In this document: piece by piece, positions 8,572 to 16,469 of the stretch
Layout: every line of letters begins with the position of its first letter
How positions within the stretch are numbered: the first letter of the stretch is position 1
DNA from: Clostridiales bacterium UBA7573
GTDB lineage: Bacteria > Bacillota > Clostridia > Oscillospirales > CAG-272
Reading direction: 5' to 3'
Assembly: GCA_002477905.1 (NCBI GenBank)
Contig: DLLB01000064.1
Coordinates: forward strand, 18,683-54,044
DNA length: 35,362 nucleotides
Notes under the pieces: model-generated
What the model was told of the DNA's origin: nothing
The model's database searches: none
Seen by the model: the letters and a program-made list of their open reading frames with translations, nothing else
Translations under genes and position numbers: made by a program

Positions 8572-9867
8572 ATGGGAAACGGACGGGTAGCGGTGATCGG
8601 CGGCGGTGCCGCAGGCATGCTTGCGGCGGCAGTGGCGGCAGAAAACGGCGCGGCGGTGACGCTGTTTGAAAAAAATGAAAAACTCGGCCGAAAACTCGGC
8701 ATCACAGGCAAAGGCAGATGCAATGTCACCAATCACTGCGATGTGCAGACCGTCCTTGCCAATATTCCGCGTAATCCGCGCTTTTTACAGTCGGCATTGT
8801 ATACGTTTTCGCCGGCAGATACGATGGCGCTTATGGAACGATTGGGCGTGGAACTGAAAACCGAACGCGGCAATCGGGTGTTTCCGGTTTCCGACCGTGC
8901 TTCGGAGATTGTTCATGCGCTTCGCACTTATCTTACGCAGACAGGCGTTGTGGTAAAGCATGCGCCGGTGCAGGCACTGCGATTTGCCGGACAAGCGGAA
9001 TCGCCCCGCAGAATATGCGGATTGTACGCGATGGGGAAAGCCTATGATTTTGACGCAGTTATCGTCGCGACCGGCGGCGTTTCGTACCCTCTGACCGGCT
9101 CCACCGGCGACGGCTACCGCTTTGCCGCGTCCGCAGGACATACGGTGATCTCGCCTGCACCGTCGCTTGTGCCCTTGGAAACCAAAGACGCTTTTTGCCG
9201 GCAGCTGACGGGGCTTTCCTTAAAAAATACCGGACTTCGCCTGTATGATATGCAGTGCGGTGGCGCACTGGTCTACGAAGATTTCGGAGAACTGATGTTC
9301 ACGCATTTTGGGTTGACCGGACCGATGATTCTTTCCGCTTCCGCGCATTGTACCAAGCGCCCGTTGGATCGTTATGAAATTTCACTGGATCTGAAGCCGG
9401 CGCTGGATGCACAAAAACTGGACGAACGGCTCTTGAGAGATTTTGCGCAAAACTGTAACCGGAATTTTGAACATGCGCTGGACGCCTTGCTTCCAAAACG
9501 GCTGATTGCGGTGGTTATTGCAAAAAGCGGGATTGCCAAAGAAACAAAAGTACACGATATTACCCGTGTACAGCGGCAGGCGCTGTTACAACAGCTCAAG
9601 GATTTCCGGATTTCCGTCAAGGGCTTTCGCCCGATTGCAGAGGCGATTATTACCGCAGGCGGCGTTTGTGTGAAAGAAGTCACGCCCAAGACCATGGAAT
9701 CCAAGTGTTGTCGCGGGCTGTTTTTTGCCGGAGAAGTTTTAGACGTGGACGCCTATACCGGCGGATTTAATTTACAGATTGCATTTTCCACCGCCTATGC
9801 GGCGGGACGCGGCGCGGCACAGGCTTGTGCAGAAGCAACCGCGCAGAAAGAGGAGGAAGTTTTATGA
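8572..9867 (+). CDS. HI0933/YhiN (BaiN-like) family FAD-dependent flavoprotein
   Basis: This 431-aa protein begins with a Rossmann FAD-binding motif (VIGGGAAG, residues 8-15). It then has the family signature NEKLGRKLGITGKGRCNVTN (about residues 35-54). The C-terminal DVDAYTGGFNLQIAFSTAYAAG closes the FAD site (about 395-416). The family is widespread and usually annotated as an aminoacetone oxidase-like or NAD(P)/FAD-dependent oxidoreductase. One member, BaiN, was linked to bile-acid 7-dehydroxylation in Clostridium scindens, but the physiological substrate is not known for most members. No signal peptide is present, so it is cytoplasmic. It overlaps cmk by four bases (ATGA), and the pairing with cmk, plsC and ispH is common in Clostridia. 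Confidence 0.92.
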   Translation: MGNGRVAVIGGGAAGMLAAAVAAENGAAVTLFEKNEKLGRKLGITGKGRCNVTNHCDVQTVLANIPRNPRFLQSALYTFSPADTMALMERLGVELKTERGNRVFPVSDRASEIVHALRTYLTQTGVVVKHAPVQALRFAGQAESPRRICGLYAMGKAYDFDAVIVATGGVSYPLTGSTGDGYRFAASAGHTVISPAPSLVPLETKDAFCRQLTGLSLKNTGLRLYDMQCGGALVYEDFGELMFTHFGLTGPMILSASAHCTKRPLDRYEISLDLKPALDAQKLDERLLRDFAQNCNRNFEHALDALLPKRLIAVVIAKSGIAKETKVHDITRVQRQALLQQLKDFRISVKGFRPIAEAIITAGGVCVKEVTPKTMESKCCRGLFFAGEVLDVDAYTGGFNLQIAFSTAYAAGRGAAQACAEATAQKEEEVL

Positions 9868-10544
9868 CCTATCAGATTGCGATCGACGGACCGGCTGGTT
9901 CCGGCAAAAGCACCCTCGCAAACGAGATTGCCAAAGTGCTGGGATTCGTTCATGTAGACACCGGCGCGCTTTACCGCACGGTGGGACTGTATATGTTCCG
10001 TCATGGGATCGATCCGACAGATGAAGTGGCGGTGACAAACGCGCTTGCCGATATGCATTTGCAGATGTGCTATGAAAATGGGGTGCAGAAAATGTATCTG
10101 GGTGAGGAAGAAGTCAGCGCGCAAATCCGCACCAAAGAAATTTCCGTGTATGCTTCCAAGGTGTCCGCAATCGGCGCGGTACGCGCATATCTTCTGCAAA
10201 CCCAACAGGATTTTGCGTCCTGCCACAACGTTGTGATGGATGGACGGGACATTGGCACAGTGATTTTGCCGCACGCGCAGGTAAAGCTGTTTTTGACAAC
10301 GACGCCGGAGGAATGCGCAAAGCGGCGTTATCTGGAGTTTTTGGCGCAGGGAAAATCCACGACCTATGAAGAAGTGCTGGAGGATCAGCGCAAGCGCGAT
10401 TATGCGGACGCCACCCGTGCAACCGCTCCCTTAAAGCCGGCGCCGGATGCCGTCCTGTTTGATACGACTGCGCTGGATATTCCGGGCGCCACGGCGGCGG
10501 CGCTTGCGATCATTGCGGAAAAGCAAAAAGTCCTGTCCGTGTAA
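9864..10544 (+). CDS. cmk: Cytidylate kinase
   Basis: The 226-aa protein phosphorylates CMP and dCMP with ATP, in pyrimidine nucleotide recycling. The P-loop GPAGSGKST is at residues 9-17 and is followed by the family motif HVDTGALYRT. The substrate-binding DGRDIGTVILP lies near residue 128. The start at 9864 overlaps the preceding stop (ATGA) and has an AGGAGGAAG ribosome-binding site. A longer in-frame reading from 9825 would add 13 residues from inside the upstream gene without a ribosome-binding site. It is translationally coupled to its neighbour, and plsC follows after 12 bp. Confidence 0.97.
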   Translation: MTYQIAIDGPAGSGKSTLANEIAKVLGFVHVDTGALYRTVGLYMFRHGIDPTDEVAVTNALADMHLQMCYENGVQKMYLGEEEVSAQIRTKEISVYASKVSAIGAVRAYLLQTQQDFASCHNVVMDGRDIGTVILPHAQVKLFLTTTPEECAKRRYLEFLAQGKSTTYEEVLEDQRKRDYADATRATAPLKPAPDAVLFDTTALDIPGATAAALAIIAEKQKVLSV

Positions 10545-10556
10545 AAGGGGATTGTC

Positions 10557-11171
10557 ATGCGTTTTTATCGTTTTGCACATGCGGTTGCCGCGGGGATCAT
10601 CCGACGGATGTTCCGGGTGCAAATTGTCGGCGCGGAGCATGAAATACAAAGCGGCGCCTATTTGCTCTGCTGTAATCATCTGTCCTTGCATGACGCGCAG
10701 ATTCTCGGTGCGTCGTTAAAGCGGCAGTTGCATTTTATTGCGAAAGCGGAGCTGTTTTCCGTGCCGCTTTTGCGGCACCTTGTACGGGCGCTTGGCGCCA
10801 TTCCGGTCAAGCGCGGTGCGCATGATGTGGAAATGGTGCGAACCGCTCTGCGGATGCTTGCAGAGGGGGAAGTGGTGGCGATCTTTCCGGAGGGAACGCG
10901 CCGCCCTGGCGCGCAGTCACTGGCGTTTCCACCGAAATACGGCGCGGGGATGCTCGCGTGCCGCGCGCAAGTCCCAGTGTTGCCCGTGGTCCTGCAAACC
11001 AAGGGAAACCGGATCCGTCTGTTCCGGAAAACCGTTGTGCGCATCGGGGAGCCGATTTCCTGCACGGCGTTGGAAGCGGATGCGTCCAGCAGACAGGAAT
11101 ATGCCCGCGCCGCGGAGCAGATCTATGAACAATTGCGCGTACTCGCGTCGCAAAACGGAGGCAACGAATGA
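10557..11171 (+). CDS. plsC: 1-acyl-sn-glycerol-3-phosphate acyltransferase (PlsC)
   Basis: The 204-aa protein adds the second acyl chain to lysophosphatidic acid, making phosphatidic acid at the membrane. The catalytic H-x4-D motif is NHLSLHD (H41 to D46), and the substrate-binding motif is FPEGTR (110-115). A third block (IPVKRG, about 82-87) also fits the family. A short amphipathic N-terminus replaces a full transmembrane helix. The stop overlaps the ispH start (ATGA at 11168-11171). The cmk-plsC-ispH order is recurrent in Clostridia and supports the call. Confidence 0.94.
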   Translation: MRFYRFAHAVAAGIIRRMFRVQIVGAEHEIQSGAYLLCCNHLSLHDAQILGASLKRQLHFIAKAELFSVPLLRHLVRALGAIPVKRGAHDVEMVRTALRMLAEGEVVAIFPEGTRRPGAQSLAFPPKYGAGMLACRAQVPVLPVVLQTKGNRIRLFRKTVVRIGEPISCTALEADASSRQEYARAAEQIYEQLRVLASQNGGNE

Positions 11172-13180
11172 AGATTATCGTGGCAAACAGCGCCGGTTTT
11201 TGTTTTGGCGTCAAGCGCGCCGTGGAAACCGTGGAAGCCTTTTTGCGTGAAAAAAACGGATGGCAGATTGCCACTTTGGGCAATCTCATTCACAATCCGC
11301 AAATGACGGAATCCTTTGCACGAAGCGGCGTGGAAACGATCGAACCGGAGCAGGTAGCGGTTTTTGCTGCAAACGCGACCGCCGAACACCCTGCCGTGCT
11401 GATTTTACGCGCGCATGGTGTGGAAAAACAGACAGAGGAAACCATCCGGCAGATTGCGGCGCAGAATCCGTGGTTTTCCTATGTGGATTGCACCTGCCCT
11501 TATGTGAAAGCCATCCATAAACGGGTAGCGGAAAATACGGATGCCGATACGCATCTGATTATCCTCGGAGACGCGTCTCACCCAGAAGTGCGGGGCATTT
11601 GCAGTTACGCGTCCGGCAAAGTGACGGTTTGTAAGGACATGGAGGAACTTTCTCATGTTCATTTTTGTGAAAAACGAATAGTAATGGTCGCACAAACTAC
11701 GCAGAAACTGTCAGAGTGGAGAAAATGCCAAGAATTTTTAAAAAACCTCTTTACTAATTCAAAAATATTTGATACAATATGTAGTATCACAGAACAGCGA
11801 CAGCAGGAAACGGAAGCACTGGCAAAAAAAGTGGACAGAATGATTGTCATCGGCGGCAGAAACAGTTCCAATACCCGGAAATTGTACGAAATTGCCCGCG
11901 CGACGCAACCGGACACCCTTTTCATTGAACGCGCTTCGGAATTGCCGTCCGGAGTCTGGGAACCGCGCATGTGCGTGGGCGTGACCGCAGGCGCATCGAC
12001 GCCAAGCGGCACTATTGAGGAGGTAAAAAACAAAATGAGCGAACTGCAAAAGAACACCGAGATCCGTGGGGAGGAGAACTTTGAGGAACTGTATGGACAG
12101 GATCCCGGCGTGATGCTACATATAGGCGACATCGTAGTTGGTAAGATCGCATCTGTTTCCGACAGTGAAATCCGCGTAACCTTGGCTGGCGCACCGGTTG
12201 ACGGTGTGATCCCCGCAACAGAAGTATCCGGAAGCGGCAAACTGACCGATCAATTCCATGTCGGCGACGAGATCGAAGCAAAGGTCATCAAGTACAGCGA
12301 CGCATTCGGAGAAGCAACGCTTTCCAAAAAGAGCGTGGACGATAATAAGAACTGGAAGTTCATTGAAGAAGCAAAAGAAAAGGAAACGGTTATCGAAGCG
12401 CCGGTTACCAAAGCGGTAAAAGGCGGCGTTCTGATGGAATATCTCGGCACCGAGCTGTTTGTGCCCGCTTCCCTGTGCGGTCTGCCGAAAGATGCGGATC
12501 TTGCGACTTTGGTCGGCACCACCCAGAAAGCAAAGATCATTGAAATCGACCAGAGAAAGCACCGTGCAGTCGCTTCCATCAAAGTGGTACAGCGGGAAGA
12601 ACGCAAGGCGCAGCAGGCGGCTTTCTGGGATACTGTGGAAGAAGGCAAGCAGTACACCGGTAAGGTCAAGAGCCTGACTTCGTTCGGCGCGTTTGTCGAT
12701 CTTGGCGGCATTGACGGTATGATCCATGTATCCGAACTTTCCTGGAAGCGTATCAAGCATCCGTCTGAAGTGGTAAACGTAGGCGATACCGTCACCGTAT
12801 TTATCAAGAGCTTCGATAAGGAAGCAAAGCGTATTTCTCTTGGTTATAAGACGGAAGAAAGCAATCCGTGGACCATTTTCAGAAACCAATACAAAGTCGG
12901 GGATGTCGTTCCGGTGAAGATCGTCAGCCTGACCACATTCGGCGCATTTGCTGAGATCGTACCGGGGACGGACGGCTTGATCCATCTTTCCCAGTTGTCC
13001 GATCATCGTGTCGCAGACGCAAGTGAAGTGCTGAAAGTCGGCGATGTTGTGGATGCGAAGATCATTGATGTGGATGAAGCGAACCACAGAATCAGTCTCT
13101 CTATCCGTCAGGTTTTGGAAGATGCCAAAGCGGCAGAAGCACCCGCAGAAGCAGAAGAAACGAAAGCAGACGAGGCGTAA
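11168..13180 (+). CDS. ispH: IspH-S1 fusion: HMBPP reductase joined to 30S ribosomal protein S1
   Basis: The first 285 residues of this 670-aa protein are IspH/LytB, the 4Fe-4S enzyme that makes IPP and DMAPP in the last step of the MEP pathway. The cluster cysteines are C12 (GFCFGVKRAV), C108 or C110 (DCTCP; C108 is the usual ligand position) and C205 (DTICSIT). A GVTAGASTPSGTIEEV block ends the domain. Residues about 300-660 hold four S1 RNA-binding repeats (about 315-395, 405-480, 493-565, 578-655). The last two are the most typical (SFGAFVDLGGIDGMIHVSELS, then TTFGAFAEI). An acidic Ala/Glu tail follows. This fusion is known in Clostridia. An AT-rich patch (11655-11800) and a ribosome-binding site with an in-frame ATG at the junction suggest S1 may also be made alone. 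Confidence 0.95.
   Translation: MKIIVANSAGFCFGVKRAVETVEAFLREKNGWQIATLGNLIHNPQMTESFARSGVETIEPEQVAVFAANATAEHPAVLILRAHGVEKQTEETIRQIAAQNPWFSYVDCTCPYVKAIHKRVAENTDADTHLIILGDASHPEVRGICSYASGKVTVCKDMEELSHVHFCEKRIVMVAQTTQKLSEWRKCQEFLKNLFTNSKIFDTICSITEQRQQETEALAKKVDRMIVIGGRNSSNTRKLYEIARATQPDTLFIERASELPSGVWEPRMCVGVTAGASTPSGTIEEVKNKMSELQKNTEIRGEENFEELYGQDPGVMLHIGDIVVGKIASVSDSEIRVTLAGAPVDGVIPATEVSGSGKLTDQFHVGDEIEAKVIKYSDAFGEATLSKKSVDDNKNWKFIEEAKEKETVIEAPVTKAVKGGVLMEYLGTELFVPASLCGLPKDADLATLVGTTQKAKIIEIDQRKHRAVASIKVVQREERKAQQAAFWDTVEEGKQYTGKVKSLTSFGAFVDLGGIDGMIHVSELSWKRIKHPSEVVNVGDTVTVFIKSFDKEAKRISLGYKTEESNPWTIFRNQYKVGDVVPVKIVSLTTFGAFAEIVPGTDGLIHLSQLSDHRVADASEVLKVGDVVDAKIIDVDEANHRISLSIRQVLEDAKAAEAPAEAEETKADEA
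11750..11778 (+). promoter_or_regulatory. Candidate promoter inside ispH
   Basis: TTTACT (11750-11755), 17 bp, and TACAAT (11773-11778) lie in an AT-rich island within an otherwise GC-richer gene. Codon use there (ATA, AGA, TTA, AAT) differs from the flanks. It could give a transcript that covers only the S1 half. The -35 match is 4 of 6. Confidence 0.4.
12017..12037 (+). promoter_or_regulatory. Candidate internal ribosome-binding site and start codon for separate S1
   Basis: GAGGAGGT (12017-12024) is followed after 10 nt by an in-frame ATG (12035-12037), codon 290 of the fusion. Translation from here would give a 381-aa protein with all four S1 repeats. The Shine-Dalgarno-like bases also encode the conserved IspH residues Glu-Glu-Val, so chance is possible. 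Confidence 0.45.
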
Positions 13181-13193
13181 TTTTGAAAATCAG

Positions 13194-13236
13194 GAAATCT
13201 TGTGGCAGTTTTAGAAATTGTCACAAGATTTCTTTC
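13194..13236 (+). terminator. Intrinsic terminator of the ispH-rpsA operon
   Basis: GAAATCTTGTG (13194-13204) pairs with CACAAGATTTC (13222-13232) over a 17-nt loop and is followed by T-rich sequence. It lies 13 bp after the stop codon. Confidence 0.85.
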
Positions 13237-13317
13237 CGGTTTCTTTTTGCGTTTTGTCTAATTTTGTCGCAAAAAAATGTGCAATCTGCTGATTTTTCGC
13301 AAAGCAAACGTGAAAAA

Positions 13318-13357
13318 TGAAAAAACAGTTGCATTTTCATAGGCAATATGCTATAAT
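13318..13357 (+). promoter_or_regulatory. Promoter of the 48-aa peptide gene
   Basis: TTGCAT (13329-13334), 17 bp, then TATAAT (13352-13357) preceded by TG (extended -10). The 22 bases 13318-13339 are nearly identical (20 of 22) to 17181-17202 upstream of the pot leader. A-rich sequence upstream could act as an UP element. Confidence 0.85.
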
Positions 13358-13370
13358 AGCATTGTAAAGA

Positions 13371-13404
13371 TTGCATATTTGTGGTGTTACCGCATAAAAT
13401 GCAA
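13371..13404 (+). promoter_or_regulatory. Leader hairpin upstream of the 48-aa peptide gene
   Basis: TTGCAT (13371-13376) pairs with ATGCAA (13399-13404). Inside, TGTGGT (13380-13385) pairs with ACCGCA (13389-13394), with one G-U pair. It sits between the predicted transcript start (about 13364) and the Shine-Dalgarno (GGAGG, 13422-13426). It may stabilise the mRNA or regulate it; no known riboswitch fits. Confidence 0.6.
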
Positions 13405-13435
13405 TGAGCGTAATTCGGTATGGAGGTTTTCCGCA

Positions 13436-13582
13436 ATGAAAAAGTCTTACGAGGCACCTCAGTTTGATACAGTCCTTTTCGCAAAAGAGGACATTCGGAT
13501 GGATAATTTTGAATCCGGAGCAATTAACAATGCAGATGCAAAAGATAATGATTCTGCATGGATTTGGGGCGAGCTGTCCTGA
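13436..13582 (+). CDS. Short acidic Tyr-x-x-Pro peptide (48 aa), unknown
   Basis: The peptide begins MKKSYEAPQFDTVLF, is acidic in the middle (KEDIRMDNFES) and ends DNDSAWIWGELS. It has no membrane segment and no Cys. The ATG at 13436 has GGAGG ten bases upstream; an earlier in-frame ATG at 13379 lies inside the leader hairpin and is unlikely. The gene has its own promoter, a leader hairpin and a downstream terminator, which argue that it is real and well expressed. It resembles the 70-aa peptide at 30670-30882: both start Met-Lys, then Tyr-x-x-Pro and a hydrophobic patch, and both carry Asp-Asn-Asp near the end. The Tyr-x-x-Pro start recalls leader regions of some modified peptides, but no modifying enzyme is recognisable apart from the FkbM protein downstream. 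Function unknown. Confidence 0.75.
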   Translation: MKKSYEAPQFDTVLFAKEDIRMDNFESGAINNADAKDNDSAWIWGELS

Positions 13583-13619
13583 TTTACGAACGGATTTATT
13601 TTTATTGATGAAGATAGAA

Positions 13620-13641
13620 GCGGACGGTTTTGACTGTCCGC
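13620..13641 (+). other. Inverted repeat after the 48-aa peptide gene
   Basis: GCGGAC (13620-13625) pairs with GTCCGC (13636-13641), with a possible extension inward. No T run follows, so it is not a classic terminator. It may protect the 3' end of the short transcript. Confidence 0.35.
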
Positions 13642-13680
13642 ATGTCTTGTTGCAATCAAAAAATTGTGTCGAAACATAGA

Positions 13681-13717
13681 AAGCGGCTGTCCTTGCCGGT
13701 GCGGGACAGCCGCTTTT
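13681..13717 (+). terminator. Intrinsic terminator between the peptide gene and the FkbM gene
   Basis: AAGCGGCTGTCC (13681-13692) pairs perfectly with GGACAGCCGCTT (13704-13715), then TT. The T tail is short, so some read-through into the methyltransferase gene at 13743 is plausible. Confidence 0.75.
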
Positions 13718-13742
13718 GGCGGTTTGAAAAAGGGAGAAAACG

Positions 13743-14792
13743 ATGGACGTATGGCAGAAACTACAAACGGAAGAAAAGCCGATTTTGTTGTATGGGATGG
13801 GAAACGGCGCAGATAAGATCCTGCGGGTGTGCGCACAAAAGCAGATCCCGATTGCCGGTGTATTTGCATCGGATGCGTTTGTACGCGGGCACAGCTTTCA
13901 CGGTATGCGCGTGTTGACCTATCGGGAAGCGGTCGCGCAATTTGCACATTTTACAGTGTTACTTGCGTTTGCAACACATTTGCCGGATGTGATGGCGCAA
14001 ATCGCGCAAATTGCACGGGAACAGACGCTGTATGTGCCGGATGTGCCGGTGTGCGGAGAAACGGCTTTTGACGAGGATTTTTTCGAGGAGCATCGCGCGG
14101 CGTTTGCCGCTTCCCGTACATTATTTGCGGATGACGAGAGCCGCAGATTGTTTGACTTGCTTTTGCACTATAAGCTGTCCGGCGAACTTTCCGATTTGTT
14201 CGCCGCGCAGCAACCGCGTGCACAGATGTTTTCATTCGGAAATCCGCACGGTTGGCAAACATATGCCGATCTCGGCGCCTACAACGGGGATACCCTGCGG
14301 GAGATTTTTCAATATGCCGCTCCCACGCGCATTTTTGCGATGGAGCCGGATGCAAGAAATTTCAAAAAGCTGGAGCTTACCGTACAAGAATTGGGACTTT
14401 CGCAAAGTGCAACGTTGGTGCAAGCCGCCGCGTGGGATCGGACGGAAACGGTTCCCTTTGATGCAAGCGGCAACCGCAACGCCGGTATACACGCAGGGAA
14501 AAAAGTGCGGGAGGTGCGCGCGATGCCACCGGACGCGCTGTTTTGCGGCGAAAAGGTGGACTATATTAAATATGATGTGGAGGGCGCCGAACGGCGCGCG
14601 CTCTGCGGCACCGCGCAGACGATCCATGATTTTGCGCCGGATCTGTGCGTTTCCTGTTATCATCGCAACGAAGATCTGTTTGATTTGCCTCTGTTGCTTC
14701 ATGCCATGCATCCGTCGTATCGGCTGTATTTACGCCGCACCCCTTGCCTTCCTGCGTGGGAAATCAATCTGCTTGCCACCGAAGCGAAATGA
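13743..14792 (+). CDS. FkbM family methyltransferase
   Basis: The 349-aa protein ends in a SAM-dependent FkbM-type domain. Motif I is ADLGAYNGDTLRE (about residues 174-186), followed by AMEPDARNFKKLE and a conserved YIKYDVEGAER (about 273-283). The first roughly 90 residues look like a separate Rossmann-like domain (ILLYGMGNGADKIL, then GVFASD), as often found in FkbM proteins near glycan genes. FkbM enzymes O-methylate sugars or small metabolites; the substrate here is unknown. The start has GGGAGAAAACG just upstream. No promoter is obvious in 13718-13742, so transcription probably comes from the peptide promoter by read-through. It is convergent with lysC across a shared terminator. Confidence 0.88.
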   Translation: MDVWQKLQTEEKPILLYGMGNGADKILRVCAQKQIPIAGVFASDAFVRGHSFHGMRVLTYREAVAQFAHFTVLLAFATHLPDVMAQIAQIAREQTLYVPDVPVCGETAFDEDFFEEHRAAFAASRTLFADDESRRLFDLLLHYKLSGELSDLFAAQQPRAQMFSFGNPHGWQTYADLGAYNGDTLREIFQYAAPTRIFAMEPDARNFKKLELTVQELGLSQSATLVQAAAWDRTETVPFDASGNRNAGIHAGKKVREVRAMPPDALFCGEKVDYIKYDVEGAERRALCGTAQTIHDFAPDLCVSCYHRNEDLFDLPLLLHAMHPSYRLYLRRTPCLPAWEINLLATEAK

Positions 14793-14835
14793 GGAAAAAC
14801 ATATTTTTGGGGCGATACCGCGGAATCTGATTTCA

Positions 14836-14885
14836 AAAAAGATACGCACACACGTTTCTTTTCAAACATGTGTGCGTATCTTTTT
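14836..14885. terminator. Bidirectional terminator between the FkbM gene and lysC
   Basis: A perfect 17-bp stem (14836-14852 with 14869-14885) starts with five A and ends with five T, so it works as an intrinsic terminator on both strands between the two convergent genes. Confidence 0.93.
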
Positions 14886-14929
14886 GCGCCTTGTGTGGTT
14901 CTAAGCATGCCGGTAAAATGCATAGAATA

Positions 14930-16258
14930 TCAGACGAAAGCATGATAAATGGATTGAATTGCGGCAAGATAGTCCTTTTGGTCTACTCCGATGATGATGT
15001 TTAACTCCGAAGAACCCTGATCGATCATACGGATATTGACATTGCTTTCCGCAATCGCGGTGAAAATGCGGGCGGCGGTTCCTTTGTTCCGGATCATGTT
15101 GCGTCCCACGACGGCAATCAGCGCAAGTCCGTCCTCAATATAGATGCTGTCGGGGTTGACGGAGGTGCAGATCTGATGGATGACACGGTCCCGGTGCTCT
15201 TGGAGCACATCACTTGCCACGATCACGCTCATGGTATCAATGCCGGACGGCAGATGTTCAAAGGAAATTTTTTCTTTTTCAAAAACTTCCAGTACCCTGC
15301 GCCCAAAGCCAAGCTCTGCGTTCATCATATCTTTTTCAATGGTGATTACGCTGAAATTGCGCTTGCCTGCGATACCGGTGATGATGTTGCCGGACGCATC
15401 CTCTTTTTCACTGGCGTGGGAAACGATCATGGTGCCTTTCGCATCGGGATCGTTTGTGTTGCGGATGTTGATCGGGATGCCGGCAAGCCGCACCGGAAAA
15501 ATGGCTTCTTCATGCAGCACAGTTGCCCCCATGTAGGAAAGTTCGCGCAATTCCCGGTAGGTGATGGTTTCGATGGTGCGCGGCTGGTCGATGATGCGGG
15601 GATCTGCCATCATAAAACCGGATACATCCGTCCAGTTTTCGTACAGATCAGCGGCAACGGCGCGTGCGACGATGGCGCCGGTAATGTCCGATCCGCCGCG
15701 GGAGAATGTTTTGATCGTGTCATTCGGCATGGTGCCGTAAAAGCCGGGGATTACAGCGTGGGACAGGTGAAAGAGCCGTTCGGACATCACCTGATTGGTG
15801 CGTTCCGCGTCAAGCGTACCGTCGTCTTTGAAAAAGACGACTTCACTTGCGTCGATAAACGGGTAATTCAGATAAGCGGCAAGGATCTTTCCGTTGAGAA
15901 ACTCCCCGCGGCTGGCGGCGTAGTCGCGCCCTGCGCGGTGAATGAAGGCGTTCTGGATTTCCTGAAAATCCGCTTCCAGCGAAAACTGTAAGCCCAACTC
16001 CTCAATAATTTGACGGAAGCGGTCGGCAATGTGGGAGAAAGCCGCTTGAATATCGTTGCCCTTGGCGGCAAGATCATAGCAGCTGTAAAGCATATCCGTG
16101 ACTTTGGTGTCATCCGCAAACCGTTTTCCCGGTGCGCTGGGAACTACATAACGGCGGCTTGCATCCGCTTTGATAATTGCGGCGACTTTTCGGAATTGCT
16201 CGGCACTTGCAAGAGAACTGCCGCCGAACTTTACAACCTTAATCCTATCGTTTGCCAT
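14930..16258 (-). CDS. lysC: Aspartate kinase
   Basis: The 442-aa protein phosphorylates aspartate, the first step towards lysine, threonine, methionine and diaminopimelate for peptidoglycan. It begins with the nucleotide-binding KVVKFGGSSL (about residues 7-16). It has a kinase core with FSRGGSDITGA (about 184-194), and two C-terminal ACT regulatory domains from about residue 290 (SVITIEKDMMNAELGF, then ALIAVVGRNM and NIRMIDQGSSELNI). The ACT domains indicate feedback control by amino acids. It is monocistronic, with a consensus promoter 80 bp upstream and a shared terminator downstream. The leader is too short for a lysine riboswitch. Confidence 0.96.
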   Translation of the reverse strand: MANDRIKVVKFGGSSLASAEQFRKVAAIIKADASRRYVVPSAPGKRFADDTKVTDMLYSCYDLAAKGNDIQAAFSHIADRFRQIIEELGLQFSLEADFQEIQNAFIHRAGRDYAASRGEFLNGKILAAYLNYPFIDASEVVFFKDDGTLDAERTNQVMSERLFHLSHAVIPGFYGTMPNDTIKTFSRGGSDITGAIVARAVAADLYENWTDVSGFMMADPRIIDQPRTIETITYRELRELSYMGATVLHEEAIFPVRLAGIPINIRNTNDPDAKGTMIVSHASEKEDASGNIITGIAGKRNFSVITIEKDMMNAELGFGRRVLEVFEKEKISFEHLPSGIDTMSVIVASDVLQEHRDRVIHQICTSVNPDSIYIEDGLALIAVVGRNMIRNKGTAARIFTAIAESNVNIRMIDQGSSELNIIIGVDQKDYLAAIQSIYHAFV

Positions 16259-16339
16259 GTTCGCTCCTTTGGACTGCTTTTGCGCTTTGCGGTCAAAGCG
16301 GTCCCCTTTCTGTCAAAGAAAAATGAAATGATACGTTAT

Positions 16340-16368
16340 ATTATATGATAAAAACCGCGCCTTGTCAA
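16340..16368 (-). promoter_or_regulatory. Promoter of lysC
   Basis: On the minus strand TTGACA (16368-16363), a 17-bp spacer and TATAAT (16345-16340) match the sigma-A consensus exactly. Confidence 0.9.
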
Positions 16369-16469
16369 TAGGAAATTGCGTTGTTTTGCGGAGAATGTAA
16401 GAAAATGGCGGCTTTTGCGGACGCTTGAGGGAAAATCGGCGCGTTTTACAGTGAAACGGGGGAAAATCA

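Noticed and set aside
13436..13582. Lasso-peptide precursor
   Set aside because: The Tyr-x-x-Pro start resembles lasso leaders, but the conserved Thr before the core is missing and no cyclase, protease or RRE gene is in the window.
15176..15991. 271-aa ORF on the plus strand opposite lysC
   Set aside because: It is a shadow of the well-supported lysC gene: no ribosome-binding site, no family resemblance, and His/Cys/Arg-rich composition.
16259..16339. Lysine riboswitch in the lysC leader
   Set aside because: The leader from the predicted start to the ATG is only about 75 nt, far shorter than an L-box of roughly 170 nt, and has no terminator hairpin.
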